From contig NZ_ATWF01000001.1 of NCBI RefSeq assembly GCF_000421105.1, positions 1,809,407 to 1,873,406 on the forward strand: 64,000 nucleotides of DNA, in the 5' to 3' direction. This DNA is from Limisalsivibrio acetivorans (lineage in GTDB: Bacteria > Chrysiogenota > Deferribacteres > Deferribacterales > Geovibrionaceae). Position 1 is the first letter of the stretch. Every line of letters starts with the position of its first letter. A model generated the notes under the pieces. It was given only the letters and a program-made list of their open reading frames with translations. It had not been told where the DNA came from and ran no database searches. The position numbers were made by a program, and so were the translations under genes. Shown one piece after another: positions 54,399 through 63,357 of the stretch.

Positions 54399-54866
54399 AT
54401 GAAAGATATCAAAAAGATTATTTACCCAACCGACTTTTCCGAGCCCTCCAGGACGGCCTTTGACTATGCTGTAAGCATGGCGAAGATGTGCGGTGCCCAA
54501 CTCGAGATTCTACACGTTATGTTCGATGAAACCCAGGTAGTTTCGTTCTATCTCCCTCAGGTAACAATGCAGAACCTTTCTGTGGATATTGAGGAGGGAG
54601 CAAAGAAGGAAATGAAGAAATTTGTGGAAGAATCCGGCGAACTAGGTGATATTGAATACACTTACACTCTCAAGAAGGGGACACCCTTTGTGGAAATAAT
54701 CAAGCATGCTAAGGAGTCCGGTGCAGATATGATAGTTATCGGTACACACGGACGCAGTGGGTTGGAGCATGTTCTCTTCGGCTCAACGGCGGAGAAGGTT
54801 GTGCGAAAGGCCTCTTGCCCGGTGCTTACCATCAGGAGCAATCAGGAGGACTTTAAGCTTCCTTAG
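54399..54866 (+). CDS. Universal stress protein (UspA family)
   Basis: 155 residues from the second ATG (GGAGG six bases upstream; the first ATG is too close). IIYPTDFSEPSRTAFDYAV at the start and the nucleotide loop GTHGRSG followed by FGSTAEKVVRKASCPVLTI mark an ATP-binding Usp. It probably has its own promoter, as about 90 bp separate it from the receiver gene. Confidence 0.93.
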   Translation: MKDIKKIIYPTDFSEPSRTAFDYAVSMAKMCGAQLEILHVMFDETQVVSFYLPQVTMQNLSVDIEEGAKKEMKKFVEESGELGDIEYTYTLKKGTPFVEIIKHAKESGADMIVIGTHGRSGLEHVLFGSTAEKVVRKASCPVLTIRSNQEDFKLP

Positions 54867-54904
54867 GCTTTGATGTAATCTGGGGAATTAGTCATTCTAT
54901 TTAA

Positions 54905-54939
54905 TCTATGGAATTTCCCGTCCATGGAAATTCCATAGA
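54905..54939. repeat. Isolated mosaic module B hairpin
   Basis: TCTATGGAATTTCC (54905-54918) and GGAAATTCCATAGA (54926-54939) form a perfect 14-bp stem with a 7-nt loop. The motif then decays into AAAATCAGACCAAGG and a half copy ATTCCATACATAAAA. It matches module B near 12920, 15655 and 25150, 30 kb away. Confidence 0.8.
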
Positions 54940-54975
54940 TAAAATCAGACCAAGGCAAATTCCATACATAAAATA

Positions 54976-55003
54976 GAAAAAGGAGCCCATAAGGCTCCCT
55001 TCT
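54976..55003. terminator. Bidirectional terminator between uspA-like and prepilin genes
   Basis: GGAGCC (54982-54987) pairs with GGCTCC (54993-54998). A-rich on the left, so T-rich for the minus strand prepilin gene. Confidence 0.75.
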
Positions 55004-55046
55004 CCGAGTGAGGTTGTAAAGAGTCAGATGTAGATATATTTAACTT

Positions 55047-55652
55047 TTAGGGTGCTCTATCGAAATAGTAAGCAAGGTCTACTGTATCTGCATTTATATC
55101 TGCGCAACCACCAGCCGTCCATGTTTGGTCGTCCTCTTCACGAACACGTCCGTCTGTGCCGTCGATGGCCTTATCAATCACAGAGTCAAGGGTTTGAGCC
55201 GCATAGCAGGGTACGCCCCGCACAACGATAACGTTAAGACCGCCATACTCTGCATAGTAGGCAAAGCCAAGACCATCGGAGAACTGTGCATGCTGATCGT
55301 TTGCCTGTGTAGGAAGGATTCCTGCCGCCTCGAGCTCACTAAAAGCCTGATCCGGATCGTTTGATGTGTTTGTGTCAGCACAGAGACCTGCGGGGGTGTT
55401 GTTTATCGTTCCAATACCGTTGTTCTGGCCGGTTTCGTCCACAAGACCATCGTTGTCACAGTCGCCTGCGAAACGATTGAACCGCTCATAGAAAGTGAAC
55501 TGCATATTTTCAAGGCTTCTGACATCGGTGACGAAGTTTTTAACCTTCGCACCCTGTATAAGCTCTTTTCCTTTCATTACCATTCCGAGGATGATTCCGA
55601 TGATAACCAGTACAATTGCCATCTCAACAAGGGTAAAACCCTTTCTGTTCAT
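55047..55652 (-). CDS. Type IV prepilin-like protein
   Basis: 201 residues. Class III signal: MNRKG then FTLVEMAIVLVIIGIILG, with cleavage after Gly5 and Glu5 in the mature protein. The globular part has Asp-rich CDNDGLVDETGQNNG (possible calcium loop) and several Cys. The following pseudopilin-type genes are not present; the secretion genes at 57445-62773 are close, so this is a likely substrate or major subunit. GGAGG precedes the ATG. Confidence 0.9.
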   Translation of the reverse strand: MNRKGFTLVEMAIVLVIIGIILGMVMKGKELIQGAKVKNFVTDVRSLENMQFTFYERFNRFAGDCDNDGLVDETGQNNGIGTINNTPAGLCADTNTSNDPDQAFSELEAAGILPTQANDQHAQFSDGLGFAYYAEYGGLNVIVVRGVPCYAAQTLDSVIDKAIDGTDGRVREEDDQTWTAGGCADINADTVDLAYYFDRAP

Positions 55653-55736
55653 AAAATGCCTCCAAAGGTGTCTAGATATATTTTCTTATCCCGACATTAG
55701 CCTCATACGTGTAAAGCATCAATATGTAAATTGATT

Positions 55737-56798
55737 TTACCCATCAACAGGTGTTCCCTTAGGGAGGCTCAACTCAAAACGCATTCCACCGTTTGTTGCA
55801 TAGGCACTGAGTTTACCCTGCATTGAGGTTACTGTTAGCCTTGTCTGATAAAGACCCACGCCTAGTCCTCCTTGCTTTGTTGTATAAAAGGGTTCAAAGA
55901 GGCGTTCCGGATTCTCAGCAGGTGTTCCTGTATCATCGATGCGGACAATGGCATAGCCCCCTCTCTCAAAGATGGACACGGAGCAGTCCAGGTCCTCTAC
56001 CAGTGATTTTTCATATATGTTTTTCAGCAAATTATCGAAAACCATCCCGAGTGACTGCTCATCCCCGTAAAGCTCAGAATCACCCTCTATACTGCACACT
56101 AAATGGTAAACTGCGGCGGTTTCCTCAACCAGCTGCTTTAAACTGAACAGCCTGTTCTCTATCTCCCCCCTGCTTTCCAGCTCCAGGGTGGAGAAGACCT
56201 TATTTACCCTGCCCAGGAGTGCCGGTGAGGTTTCCTTGAGATAGCTGACAAGGCGCTTTTCATCCTCTGTGGAATCGACCCTGTCGAGGTTGTATACAAG
56301 GGTTTTGATAAACTGGGCAAGGTTCTTCATATCGTGGTGCAGAAAGCTCTGGATCTTAGCAAGGTTGCTGAATGTAGTGTTTATACTTGTTATCTTTACA
56401 AGCACATCGGTTTTGAAGATATGAAAGAGGGTTTCTAGTATAAGGTTGTTTGAGTATTTGTTCTCCCATTTATCCGAGGCGGGAATAATCTCGACATAAA
56501 CCATAAAATCATTATCCACAAGGAACTTTGACTTACCTTCTATGTTCAGCCTCTTCGGCTTCTCGAATTCTATTCCCAGATAGGAGAAATAGTAGGCGTA
56601 GTCTTTGATCCCCATCTGGCTCAGGTATTCACCCATCCCCTCGGCGAAGGTAACCGGATCATACCCCGATTTTTCATTGTATCTAATAAGACTAAGGAGC
56701 TTTCGAAGCATCCTTCCTGCGTAGTATCCGTAATACAGGCTGACGCCTATAATAAGAACGCCGGAAAGGATAATGAATGGATAGAGCTTGCTAAGCAT
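55737..56798 (-). CDS. Sensor histidine kinase (PrsK-like)
   Basis: 353 residues. N-terminal TM about 6-24, a short non-canonical sensor region, phosphoacceptor region FLHHDMKNLAQF, and a HATPase with DNLLKN, DDTGTP and GLGVGLYQTRLTV. H-box and ATPase match PrsK-type kinases. It lies 3 bp downstream of its regulator on the same strand. The pair diverges from the pilus cluster, a likely target. Confidence 0.82.
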   Translation of the reverse strand: MLSKLYPFIILSGVLIIGVSLYYGYYAGRMLRKLLSLIRYNEKSGYDPVTFAEGMGEYLSQMGIKDYAYYFSYLGIEFEKPKRLNIEGKSKFLVDNDFMVYVEIIPASDKWENKYSNNLILETLFHIFKTDVLVKITSINTTFSNLAKIQSFLHHDMKNLAQFIKTLVYNLDRVDSTEDEKRLVSYLKETSPALLGRVNKVFSTLELESRGEIENRLFSLKQLVEETAAVYHLVCSIEGDSELYGDEQSLGMVFDNLLKNIYEKSLVEDLDCSVSIFERGGYAIVRIDDTGTPAENPERLFEPFYTTKQGGLGVGLYQTRLTVTSMQGKLSAYATNGGMRFELSLPKGTPVDG

Positions 56799-56801
56799 GC
56801 C

Positions 56802-57389
56802 TCAGCGCTCCAGTCCGAACTTTTTAATGAAATAGTAAAGGCTTTCCCTCTTAACCCCGAGGATTTTTGCAGATTTATAAACGTTGAATTCGTTATCCTT
56901 AAGCACTTTTATAATGAGGCTCTTCTCCGCCTCCTCCCTAAGAGGCTGGAGCCCTTCACCCATCTTGATATTGAAAGATATCTTCTCAACACCCTCCTGC
57001 TCAATCTCTCTCTCAGTCTCCATGAAAAGAATCGCCCGTTCGATGGAGAAGATAAGCTTTTCCATATTAACCGGCTTGATTATATAGTCGAAGGTGCCTG
57101 TCTTTATAGACTGTAGGGCAGCTTCCTTAGACTTCTGCCCCGTAAGTACGATAATCTTACATCTGGAATTTTCTTGAATATCCTGCATAAGCTTTATTCC
57201 CTCATCGGGAGTATTCTCCGAGGGGGGAAGCCCTAGATCCACAATGGCGATATCCGGCTCAAAATCGCCAAGCAGACAGAGAGCCTCTTTTCTGTTTGAG
57301 GCCTCTTTAATTTCATATTCCATCTCTAGACTGAAACAGATCTGTTTGCGCAGAGGGAGATCATCCTCCGCAAGAAGAATCCTTTTCAT
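56802..57389 (-). CDS. Response regulator with Fis-type HTH (PrsR-like, no AAA domain)
   Basis: 195 residues. Receiver with LLAEDDLPLRKQ, Asp in IAIVDLGLPP and Lys in IIKPV, then a Fis-type helix-turn-helix (NVYKSAKILGVKRESLYYFIKK). PrsR and NtrC relatives carry a sigma-54 AAA+ domain between these; here it is absent and only about 40 residues separate them. So it cannot act as a sigma-54 activator and probably binds DNA directly. Confidence 0.85.
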   Translation of the reverse strand: MKRILLAEDDLPLRKQICFSLEMEYEIKEASNRKEALCLLGDFEPDIAIVDLGLPPSENTPDEGIKLMQDIQENSRCKIIVLTGQKSKEAALQSIKTGTFDYIIKPVNMEKLIFSIERAILFMETEREIEQEGVEKISFNIKMGEGLQPLREEAEKSLIIKVLKDNEFNVYKSAKILGVKRESLYYFIKKFGLER

Positions 57390-57444
57390 GTCGTTTTCAC
57401 TTTTTCTTTTATTGATTTATTCTATCCTTAATGTATTTTTAGTT

Positions 57445-58863
57445 ATGCAATTCGTGTCGCTGGAAGTAGCCGGGTCCGATAGAAAGGTAAAGGCCGCAGT
57501 GCTTAGCAAAAGCGGTTCCGGCTTTATCCTCAAAAATCATTATAGCACACATACAGGTCGCCTCCAACAGATTACAGCGGGGAGCGGAATCCGTATCGCT
57601 ACGGACTATTTCGATGCTGTTACAGGAACAGTGGAAATCCCGCCTGTTAAGGATCCACAGGCTGTTCAGTCAATGATCCGTAGTAAAATGGCAGAGAGCC
57701 TTAATCCTGAGAATGATTATCTCTCCGTATACAGCGAAGCCCATGAAGATGCACCCGATGCCTCCACACTCAAGCTCGATGTATACATGGTTCCCCAGCA
57801 CGTTTTTGAGGATGACATCGGGCTTGGCGAAGCGGGTAAAAAGAATGTAAGCCTTTTCACACTATCCCATTTCTCCCTTGCCGCTGTGAGCAATTACTAC
57901 CACGGCAACAAATTTGTGTTCCAGGCATTTGCAGACAGGGAGAAACTTCTTATCGTCATAAGTTTCGGAGATAAGCTGATCTATTCGAGGACAACACCCA
58001 TACCGGCAAACCTCGAATCCGATGATGATAAGCTGAATTTCTACTATGAGAATATAAATCTCACGTACATGTACGTAAGCCAGAACCGGCAGATAAATGT
58101 TGATCACATAGTACTGAGCGGTCTCCTTCATAACATGGAACCCCTCTTTACCATGGTGAATGAATTCGCCGGAAAAGAACCGGAGACTGTGGCTCCTGGA
58201 AGACTTGTGAAGAAATGCGGAATGTCTGTGTTCCACGATCTTCTCATTCCAATCGGAACCGCCCTTTGCGGCTCCGAGAGCGACTTCACTCCGCAGAGAA
58301 TAATCCGTGAAAGGGTTTTCCGAAAGCTCACCGGAGCACTGAACATTGCCATACTTGCTGCTGTTATTGTTTTCACTGTAATGAATATCGGCATGCTCAG
58401 CGAGTTTCGAGCACTTAAGGAGAGATTGCAGATAAACTCCATGCGCCTGAGGCAGTCCCTTGCAGGGTTAAGCGCTGAAGTTCCTGATATCAGCGAATCC
58501 CGCTACCATGTACAGTATCTTGATATCATTGACACAAAGAAGAAAAGCCCCCTCCGCCTGCTTCCAAAGATCGCTCCGCTTATATCCCTAACCGGGTACG
58601 ACAGGGTTATCATGGACGGAGGGAAAACAAGGAGCGTTGAGATAAACGCAGCGAGGAACTTCACCAGCATACAGGAGCTCACCTCTTACCACGACAGAAT
58701 CGATAGAGCACTCGAGGACCTGAAAAACAGCGGTGAATACACGATTAACGACATAAGCAAGTACAACATGAACAGGCTCGCCGCATCGGTACAGATAACA
58801 ATCAGCGAAGGACGAGTCAAAGAGGAGCGTGGTGAGGATGAATACCAGGGGAGACGCCGATGA
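57445..58863 (+). CDS. MshI-like (PilM/PilN fusion) biogenesis protein
   Basis: About 472 residues from the ATG at 57445; the open frame begins at 57244, but that part overlaps the divergent regulator gene. No Shine-Dalgarno is clear, and a start at 57388 adding a hydrophobic stretch is possible. The N-terminal half resembles the actin-like PilM fold; a TM segment (about 295-315) and a PilN-like coiled periplasmic part follow. In MSHA systems MshI joins the cytoplasmic motor to the MshJ/K periplasmic ring. It overlaps the next gene by 4 bp. Confidence 0.75.
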   Translation: MQFVSLEVAGSDRKVKAAVLSKSGSGFILKNHYSTHTGRLQQITAGSGIRIATDYFDAVTGTVEIPPVKDPQAVQSMIRSKMAESLNPENDYLSVYSEAHEDAPDASTLKLDVYMVPQHVFEDDIGLGEAGKKNVSLFTLSHFSLAAVSNYYHGNKFVFQAFADREKLLIVISFGDKLIYSRTTPIPANLESDDDKLNFYYENINLTYMYVSQNRQINVDHIVLSGLLHNMEPLFTMVNEFAGKEPETVAPGRLVKKCGMSVFHDLLIPIGTALCGSESDFTPQRIIRERVFRKLTGALNIAILAAVIVFTVMNIGMLSEFRALKERLQINSMRLRQSLAGLSAEVPDISESRYHVQYLDIIDTKKKSPLRLLPKIAPLISLTGYDRVIMDGGKTRSVEINAARNFTSIQELTSYHDRIDRALEDLKNSGEYTINDISKYNMNRLAASVQITISEGRVKEERGEDEYQGRRR

Positions 58864-59393
58864 TAAGGGCTCTCTACCGTCTGGGAACGGATTACAGGCT
58901 GTTTGTTGTCCTGTGCGTACTCCTTGCCTTTGTTATGCTCGAATACTTCGCTCTGGCCTCGGTTAACAGTTCCGTTGATAATGCGCTTACAGGCATACGC
59001 CAGCGTTCGGTCTCCATGAAGCTGGGCTCTCTTGAAAAGAAGCTAGAGGAGCTTAACCAGAAGGCGAAGGCGGAGCGGATACTGACCTTTAACCGCGAGC
59101 AGGCGAGGCAGTGGTTCATCGAAAACCTTGAGGAATTCCGCCAGAATTATGGCGCAACGATAACATCACGGATGAATGCAGAAAACGGTGCATTCCACGC
59201 GAAGATGAACTTTCGCTTCACCCCTGTGGAGCCGGAGGATTTTATCCGTCTGGCTGAGTATATGGAGAACTCCAACGCACCGGTGATAAGGATCGAGAAA
59301 ACCGCATTCACCGAACGCAATGACGAAAGGTCTGTAACATTCTCAGTGGAATTCATACAGCCCTTCCTTGAAACAGAGGGGGATGGGGGATGA
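58860..59393 (+). CDS. MshJ-like (PilO-type) inner-membrane protein
   Basis: 177 residues: short cytoplasmic start, TM about 15-35, a coiled coil (LEKKLEELNQKAKAE) and a small ferredoxin-like periplasmic domain (PVIRIEKTAFTER). This architecture fits PilO/MshJ, which pairs with PilN-type proteins in the alignment subcomplex. Assignment rests on order and architecture, not on a strong motif. ATGA overlaps at both ends. Confidence 0.72.
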   Translation: MIRALYRLGTDYRLFVVLCVLLAFVMLEYFALASVNSSVDNALTGIRQRSVSMKLGSLEKKLEELNQKAKAERILTFNREQARQWFIENLEEFRQNYGATITSRMNAENGAFHAKMNFRFTPVEPEDFIRLAEYMENSNAPVIRIEKTAFTERNDERSVTFSVEFIQPFLETEGDGG

Positions 59394-59968
59394 ACCGAAG
59401 GCTGTTTGACAGGCTTAAACTGCTCAGCAAAAAGAAAGTAATCATGCTTATCCTGCCCCTGTTGATACCTGCAGCGGCATACTACTTCAAGGATCTGGCA
59501 GTTACAGAGGTAGAGAACAGGGTGAACCCCGGGCTCAACTCCATGGTGCGTTCGGCGGATTCTGCCATAAGCCCGAAAAAGATGAATTTCTTCACAAGCA
59601 TCGTGAGCAAGGATCTAAGCGGAGATAGTGACGTATTCAGCCTCCGGGGAACTGCTAGTGAGCCCTTTATCCTCTCCCTCGAAAACAGGGAATTTATCAG
59701 GGAGAACATGCCCGTTGAAGAGACCGTGGAACGTGTGCCTGAAAAAGCGGAAGCAACGGACAATGAAACCGCAGAAATACCCCCTGCACCGGGCTACAAA
59801 CTCAGTTCAGTATTTATTGGAATGGATAAAAAGTTTGCTATAATAGACGGCGGAATATACAGGCAGGGCGAAGATATTTCAGACAATGAGACAATTATTG
59901 AACTCGATGAGGGCCGGATCCTTCTGGACGGTCTCTGGGGGCAGAGATGGATATACGTAGACTTCTGA
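59390..59968 (+). CDS. MshK-like (PilP/GspC HR-type) periplasmic protein
   Basis: 192 residues with one N-terminal TM (about 18-34), a disordered acidic linker and a C-terminal beta domain (YKLSSVFIGMDKKFAIIDGG, then a GEDI turn) typical of HR/PilP domains that contact the secretin N-domains. It overlaps the secretin gene by 22 bp, so the two are coupled. Confidence 0.72.
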   Translation: MNRRLFDRLKLLSKKKVIMLILPLLIPAAAYYFKDLAVTEVENRVNPGLNSMVRSADSAISPKKMNFFTSIVSKDLSGDSDVFSLRGTASEPFILSLENREFIRENMPVEETVERVPEKAEATDNETAEIPPAPGYKLSSVFIGMDKKFAIIDGGIYRQGEDISDNETIIELDEGRILLDGLWGQRWIYVDF

Positions 59969-61530
59969 CGGCTGTCATGATCACAGCTGTGCTTATTTCA
60001 TGTGCTAAGGTACCGGAACCGACTTCGGCAGAAAAACCCAGAAAGGATGTTAAGGATGTTCTGGAAGAGGAGAAGGCAAAGATTAAGCTTCCTCCGCCAC
60101 CCCCTCCTGCGCCTAAACCAGCAATGAAGAAGATCGATCCCCTTGAGGATAAATTCGTTACCATAAACGCCTCCCGTGAATCGCTGTCGGCTGTTCTTTT
60201 CATGATAGCCGCAGAAACAGGTATGAACCTTGTGATAAATCCGGAGATAGACACAGGGAGGGAGGTAACAGTAAACCTCGCCCAGACGCCCGCCTCCGAA
60301 GCCCTCGATATAATCATGGAGACATCGGGGCTCTATTACTCCATTCGTGGAAATGTGCTTAATATAAGGGCTTATGAAACCGAGACATTCAAGATTCCAT
60401 ACGTTCATTCCACGACAGAGTACAACTCCAAGCTTGGCGGGGATATAATCGGAGGTGCGAGCGAAGATCTCAGCACCATCGCCGGTGGCTTCAATCTGCA
60501 GTTCAACAATCCCAGGGAACGTAACGATCTGTACGAACAGATAAGCCAGGGCGTAGCCTCCATAGTTCTTGCCGGAACGGGTGAAGAGGGGAGTTCAGAA
60601 ACAACACCCGCTTCTTCCGGAAGTGAAGGTGGCTCCGGCAGTTCAGAGGGTAGTGTTATAGCCCAGAGCTCCGGAGAGGAGGGGTTCAACCTCAACATGT
60701 TCACAGGCACACTCACCGTAACCACCACCCGAAAGAAGATGGACAAGGTGAGGACATACGTAAAAACCGTTATGGAGGAGGTCTCCAAGCAGGTTCTCAT
60801 AGAGGCGAAGCTGGTGGAGGTTATCCTTAATGATGTAAATTCATACGGGATAAACTGGCAGAATGCATTTAACGGCAACAAGATAAGCTATTCTCAAAAC
60901 TTCGGTGACATAGCTTCCAGAACCATGGACAGCGTCGGACTAACCCCCGTTGCCTCCATCGCCCAGACCACAGGTGGAACCCTTGACGGAGTCCTGCAGA
61001 TGCTCTCTCTGCAGGGTGAGATAAAAACCTTGGGCAATCCCAGGATAAGGGTTGTGAACGGTCAGAGTGCCCTTATATCCTCGGGTAATCTTATCCCGTA
61101 CTGGGAGAAGAGCATTGAGCAGGGTGAAGAGGGGGAGGACGATACAGTCACTTACAACCGTGTCACCATTCTGGACGGCATAATGCTTGGGGTAACCGCA
61201 TTCATAAACGATAACAAAACCATAACCCTTAACGTTGTCCCCGTTTCCACAACCGTTGAGGATGATAAGGTTCAGTATGACGATTCAGGAGCCATCGCCG
61301 CCAGCTTCCCAGTTCTCAACCTGAAAGAGGCGGGAACTATCCTAAAGGTGATGGACGGTGAAACGGTTATACTAGGCGGAATGATAGACAACTACGAAGA
61401 GGTCGAGGAACAGAAGGTCCCCGTATTGGGGGATGTCCCCCTGTTCGGAATGCTCTTCAAGGCGAAGACCACGAGGAAGGTCAAGAAAGAGCTTGTTATA
61501 TTTCTGAAAACCACCGTGATTAGCAAGTGA
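59947..61530 (+). CDS. mshL: Secretin of MSHA-type pilus/type II-like system
   Basis: 527 residues. Lipoprotein signal (AVLISCAKV), Pro-rich linker, STN domain at about 75-140 (GMNLVINPEIDTGREVTVNL), N-domains with a Ser/Gly-rich insert (about 215-240), and the secretin core ending VPVLGDVPLFGMLFKAKTT. It forms the outer-membrane channel. No pilotin gene is seen. Homology is closest in pattern to MshL among the secretins. Confidence 0.9.
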   Translation: MDIRRLLTAVMITAVLISCAKVPEPTSAEKPRKDVKDVLEEEKAKIKLPPPPPPAPKPAMKKIDPLEDKFVTINASRESLSAVLFMIAAETGMNLVINPEIDTGREVTVNLAQTPASEALDIIMETSGLYYSIRGNVLNIRAYETETFKIPYVHSTTEYNSKLGGDIIGGASEDLSTIAGGFNLQFNNPRERNDLYEQISQGVASIVLAGTGEEGSSETTPASSGSEGGSGSSEGSVIAQSSGEEGFNLNMFTGTLTVTTTRKKMDKVRTYVKTVMEEVSKQVLIEAKLVEVILNDVNSYGINWQNAFNGNKISYSQNFGDIASRTMDSVGLTPVASIAQTTGGTLDGVLQMLSLQGEIKTLGNPRIRVVNGQSALISSGNLIPYWEKSIEQGEEGEDDTVTYNRVTILDGIMLGVTAFINDNKTITLNVVPVSTTVEDDKVQYDDSGAIAASFPVLNLKEAGTILKVMDGETVILGGMIDNYEEVEEQKVPVLGDVPLFGMLFKAKTTRKVKKELVIFLKTTVISK

Positions 61531-61534
61531 TGCG

Positions 61535-62773
61535 ATGAGCCTTATAATAGATTCCCTCCGAAAGCTTAAGAAGGGTGGTAAAGACTCCAAAGAGGTCCAT
61601 CCGAGCATGATGAATCTCATCGGCAAGAAAAAGCGCCGCAAGAACGGCCTTGTCATCGCCCTGGCAGTCATGCTTGTGACCGGAGCGGGTGGCTACTTCG
61701 CCGCCATGTACTACACGTCTTCGTATCAGCAAACGGGAACGGATCCGGACACTATACGCCGCATGGCAGAGATCCAGCGTCAGCGTGCCGCTGAACAAAG
61801 GGAAAACTCAGCCGCAAACAGCACTGCTATGGTGCAGACAAAGGCCGCACCAGAGAGTAATCCTGCCGAGACAAACCCCTCACCCCCGCCTAAGGACGAA
61901 AACAGCTATGTACCCACAGAGGTCGGTCAAATGCGCTTAGAGAATATGGACAACCTCCCCCTTGATGCGAATGCTATCATAGAGCGAAGGAAGCAGGATA
62001 TCCAGCAGAAGGCCGCAAATGCAACCAAAGATGAGATAGAGGAAGAAGCCCGGGCAGAAGAGGATGCCCTAAGCCGGAACGATGAGCATACCGACACCGG
62101 GGAACCTGCTACAGAAGCTCAAGCGGAAGACCCCGCAGATAACAAGACTGAGAAGGACAGGAAGATAGCGGAAAAACTGAGACAAAGGGCCGAGGATCCC
62201 GCTTCCCGTGCAAACAGTTTCGTATACATGGCGAACGCCGCCCTGAGTGCCGGCGATACAGCCAAAGGGGTCAAATACTATAGGGAAGCATTTAGGCTCA
62301 ACCGTAGCGGAGATATACTCAACAACCTTTTCATAGCCCTCGCAGAGGACGGGCGATACAGAGAGGCTGGGATGCTCTTCACTAAAAATGCCGACCTGCT
62401 CACTGAGGATATTACCTCAACAGCCGCCACAGCCCTCGCAGGGCACGGTGGTGACTACAGCGGAGAATCCCTTATACATTTCGCCAAAAAGAACGGAATA
62501 AAGGATACCGGCAAGCTGAGCTACACCATGGGCTATATAAAAGAGCAGAGAGGGGATACGGAGAAGGCAGCCGTTCATTACGCAGCAGCCTATGAGCTGA
62601 ACCCCGGTGATGAGTACAACGCCTACGCCGCAGCAAGGATGGCAGACATAAACGAGGATTATCAAAAAGCACTCGACCTATACAGGGGATGCGCTTCAAT
62701 GAACGGGGAACTCGCCGAAACCGCCGCAAACCGCATATCCGTTTTACACGCCTACATGGAGAGGAACGAATGA
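61535..62773 (+). CDS. MshN-like TPR membrane protein
   Basis: 412 residues: basic cytoplasmic start, TM about 35-54, long charged linker, then TPR repeats (about 230-405, e.g. GDTEKAAVHYAAAYELNPGDEY). It follows the secretin by 4 bp. In MSHA operons mshN codes for a TPR protein, but mshM (AAA ATPase), mshE and mshG, normally between or after, are missing here. It overlaps the next start (ATGA). Confidence 0.75.
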   Translation: MSLIIDSLRKLKKGGKDSKEVHPSMMNLIGKKKRRKNGLVIALAVMLVTGAGGYFAAMYYTSSYQQTGTDPDTIRRMAEIQRQRAAEQRENSAANSTAMVQTKAAPESNPAETNPSPPPKDENSYVPTEVGQMRLENMDNLPLDANAIIERRKQDIQQKAANATKDEIEEEARAEEDALSRNDEHTDTGEPATEAQAEDPADNKTEKDRKIAEKLRQRAEDPASRANSFVYMANAALSAGDTAKGVKYYREAFRLNRSGDILNNLFIALAEDGRYREAGMLFTKNADLLTEDITSTAATALAGHGGDYSGESLIHFAKKNGIKDTGKLSYTMGYIKEQRGDTEKAAVHYAAAYELNPGDEYNAYAAARMADINEDYQKALDLYRGCASMNGELAETAANRISVLHAYMERNE

Positions 62774-63357
62774 GAAGGCTCGGGCTTGCCCAGGGTCGTT
62801 TTCATGTTATCCACAAGGGTCATATGGAGTATCTGCTCGCCTGCGCCGAGCGGTGCGACTTTCTATTCATCGGCATTTCGGACCCCGATCCCTCCCGCGC
62901 ATATTTCAGCAGAAGTATCGATTACAAGGATGACCCGGCAGAGGCTGAACCGTATATAACCCTTGAGGAACCGAGGCTCTATGCCCTCACATACTACGAA
63001 AGGGCGATGATGATCCAGGCCGCTTTAGCCGAAGAGGGCATCGGCGCCGAGCGTATTATGACCGTTCCGTTTCCAGTGCATCGAATGAATCTTATAAAGT
63101 ACTACGTACCCAAATCCGCCACCGTATATGTAACCATCTATGATGAATGGGGTGAGCAGAAGGTGGATATATTCCGGAAGGTAGGGTATGAGGTGGAGAT
63201 CCTCTGGCGGAGGAGTATGGCGGAGAGGTTTACAACAGCCACAGAGGTGCGCAGGCTCATAAAGGCCGGCGATGAGAGCTGGAAGGAGCTCGTTCCTCCG
63301 GCCGTTGTGAAGATTGCTGAGGAACTGGGTGTTGCCGAGCGCTACGCCTCGCTCTGA
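62770..63357 (+). CDS. NadM-like nicotinamide-nucleotide adenylyltransferase family protein
   Basis: 195 residues from the ATG at 62770 overlapping the previous stop; a longer frame to 62689 is rejected. Nucleotidyltransferase fold with GLAQGRFHVIHKGHMEYL (the HxGH-type motif as HKGH) and a C-terminal FTTATEVRRLI where ISGTxIR-like sequence occurs in relatives. Likely makes NAD-type dinucleotides from NMN and ATP, but the altered late motif means another nucleotidyl substrate is possible. Its end overlaps the convergent gene by 16 bp. Confidence 0.75.
   Translation: MRRLGLAQGRFHVIHKGHMEYLLACAERCDFLFIGISDPDPSRAYFSRSIDYKDDPAEAEPYITLEEPRLYALTYYERAMMIQAALAEEGIGAERIMTVPFPVHRMNLIKYYVPKSATVYVTIYDEWGEQKVDIFRKVGYEVEILWRRSMAERFTTATEVRRLIKAGDESWKELVPPAVVKIAEELGVAERYASL

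Noticed and set aside
57244-57444. N-terminal extension of the MshI-like protein
   Set aside because: It overlaps the divergent regulator gene on the other strand and has no homology-like features.
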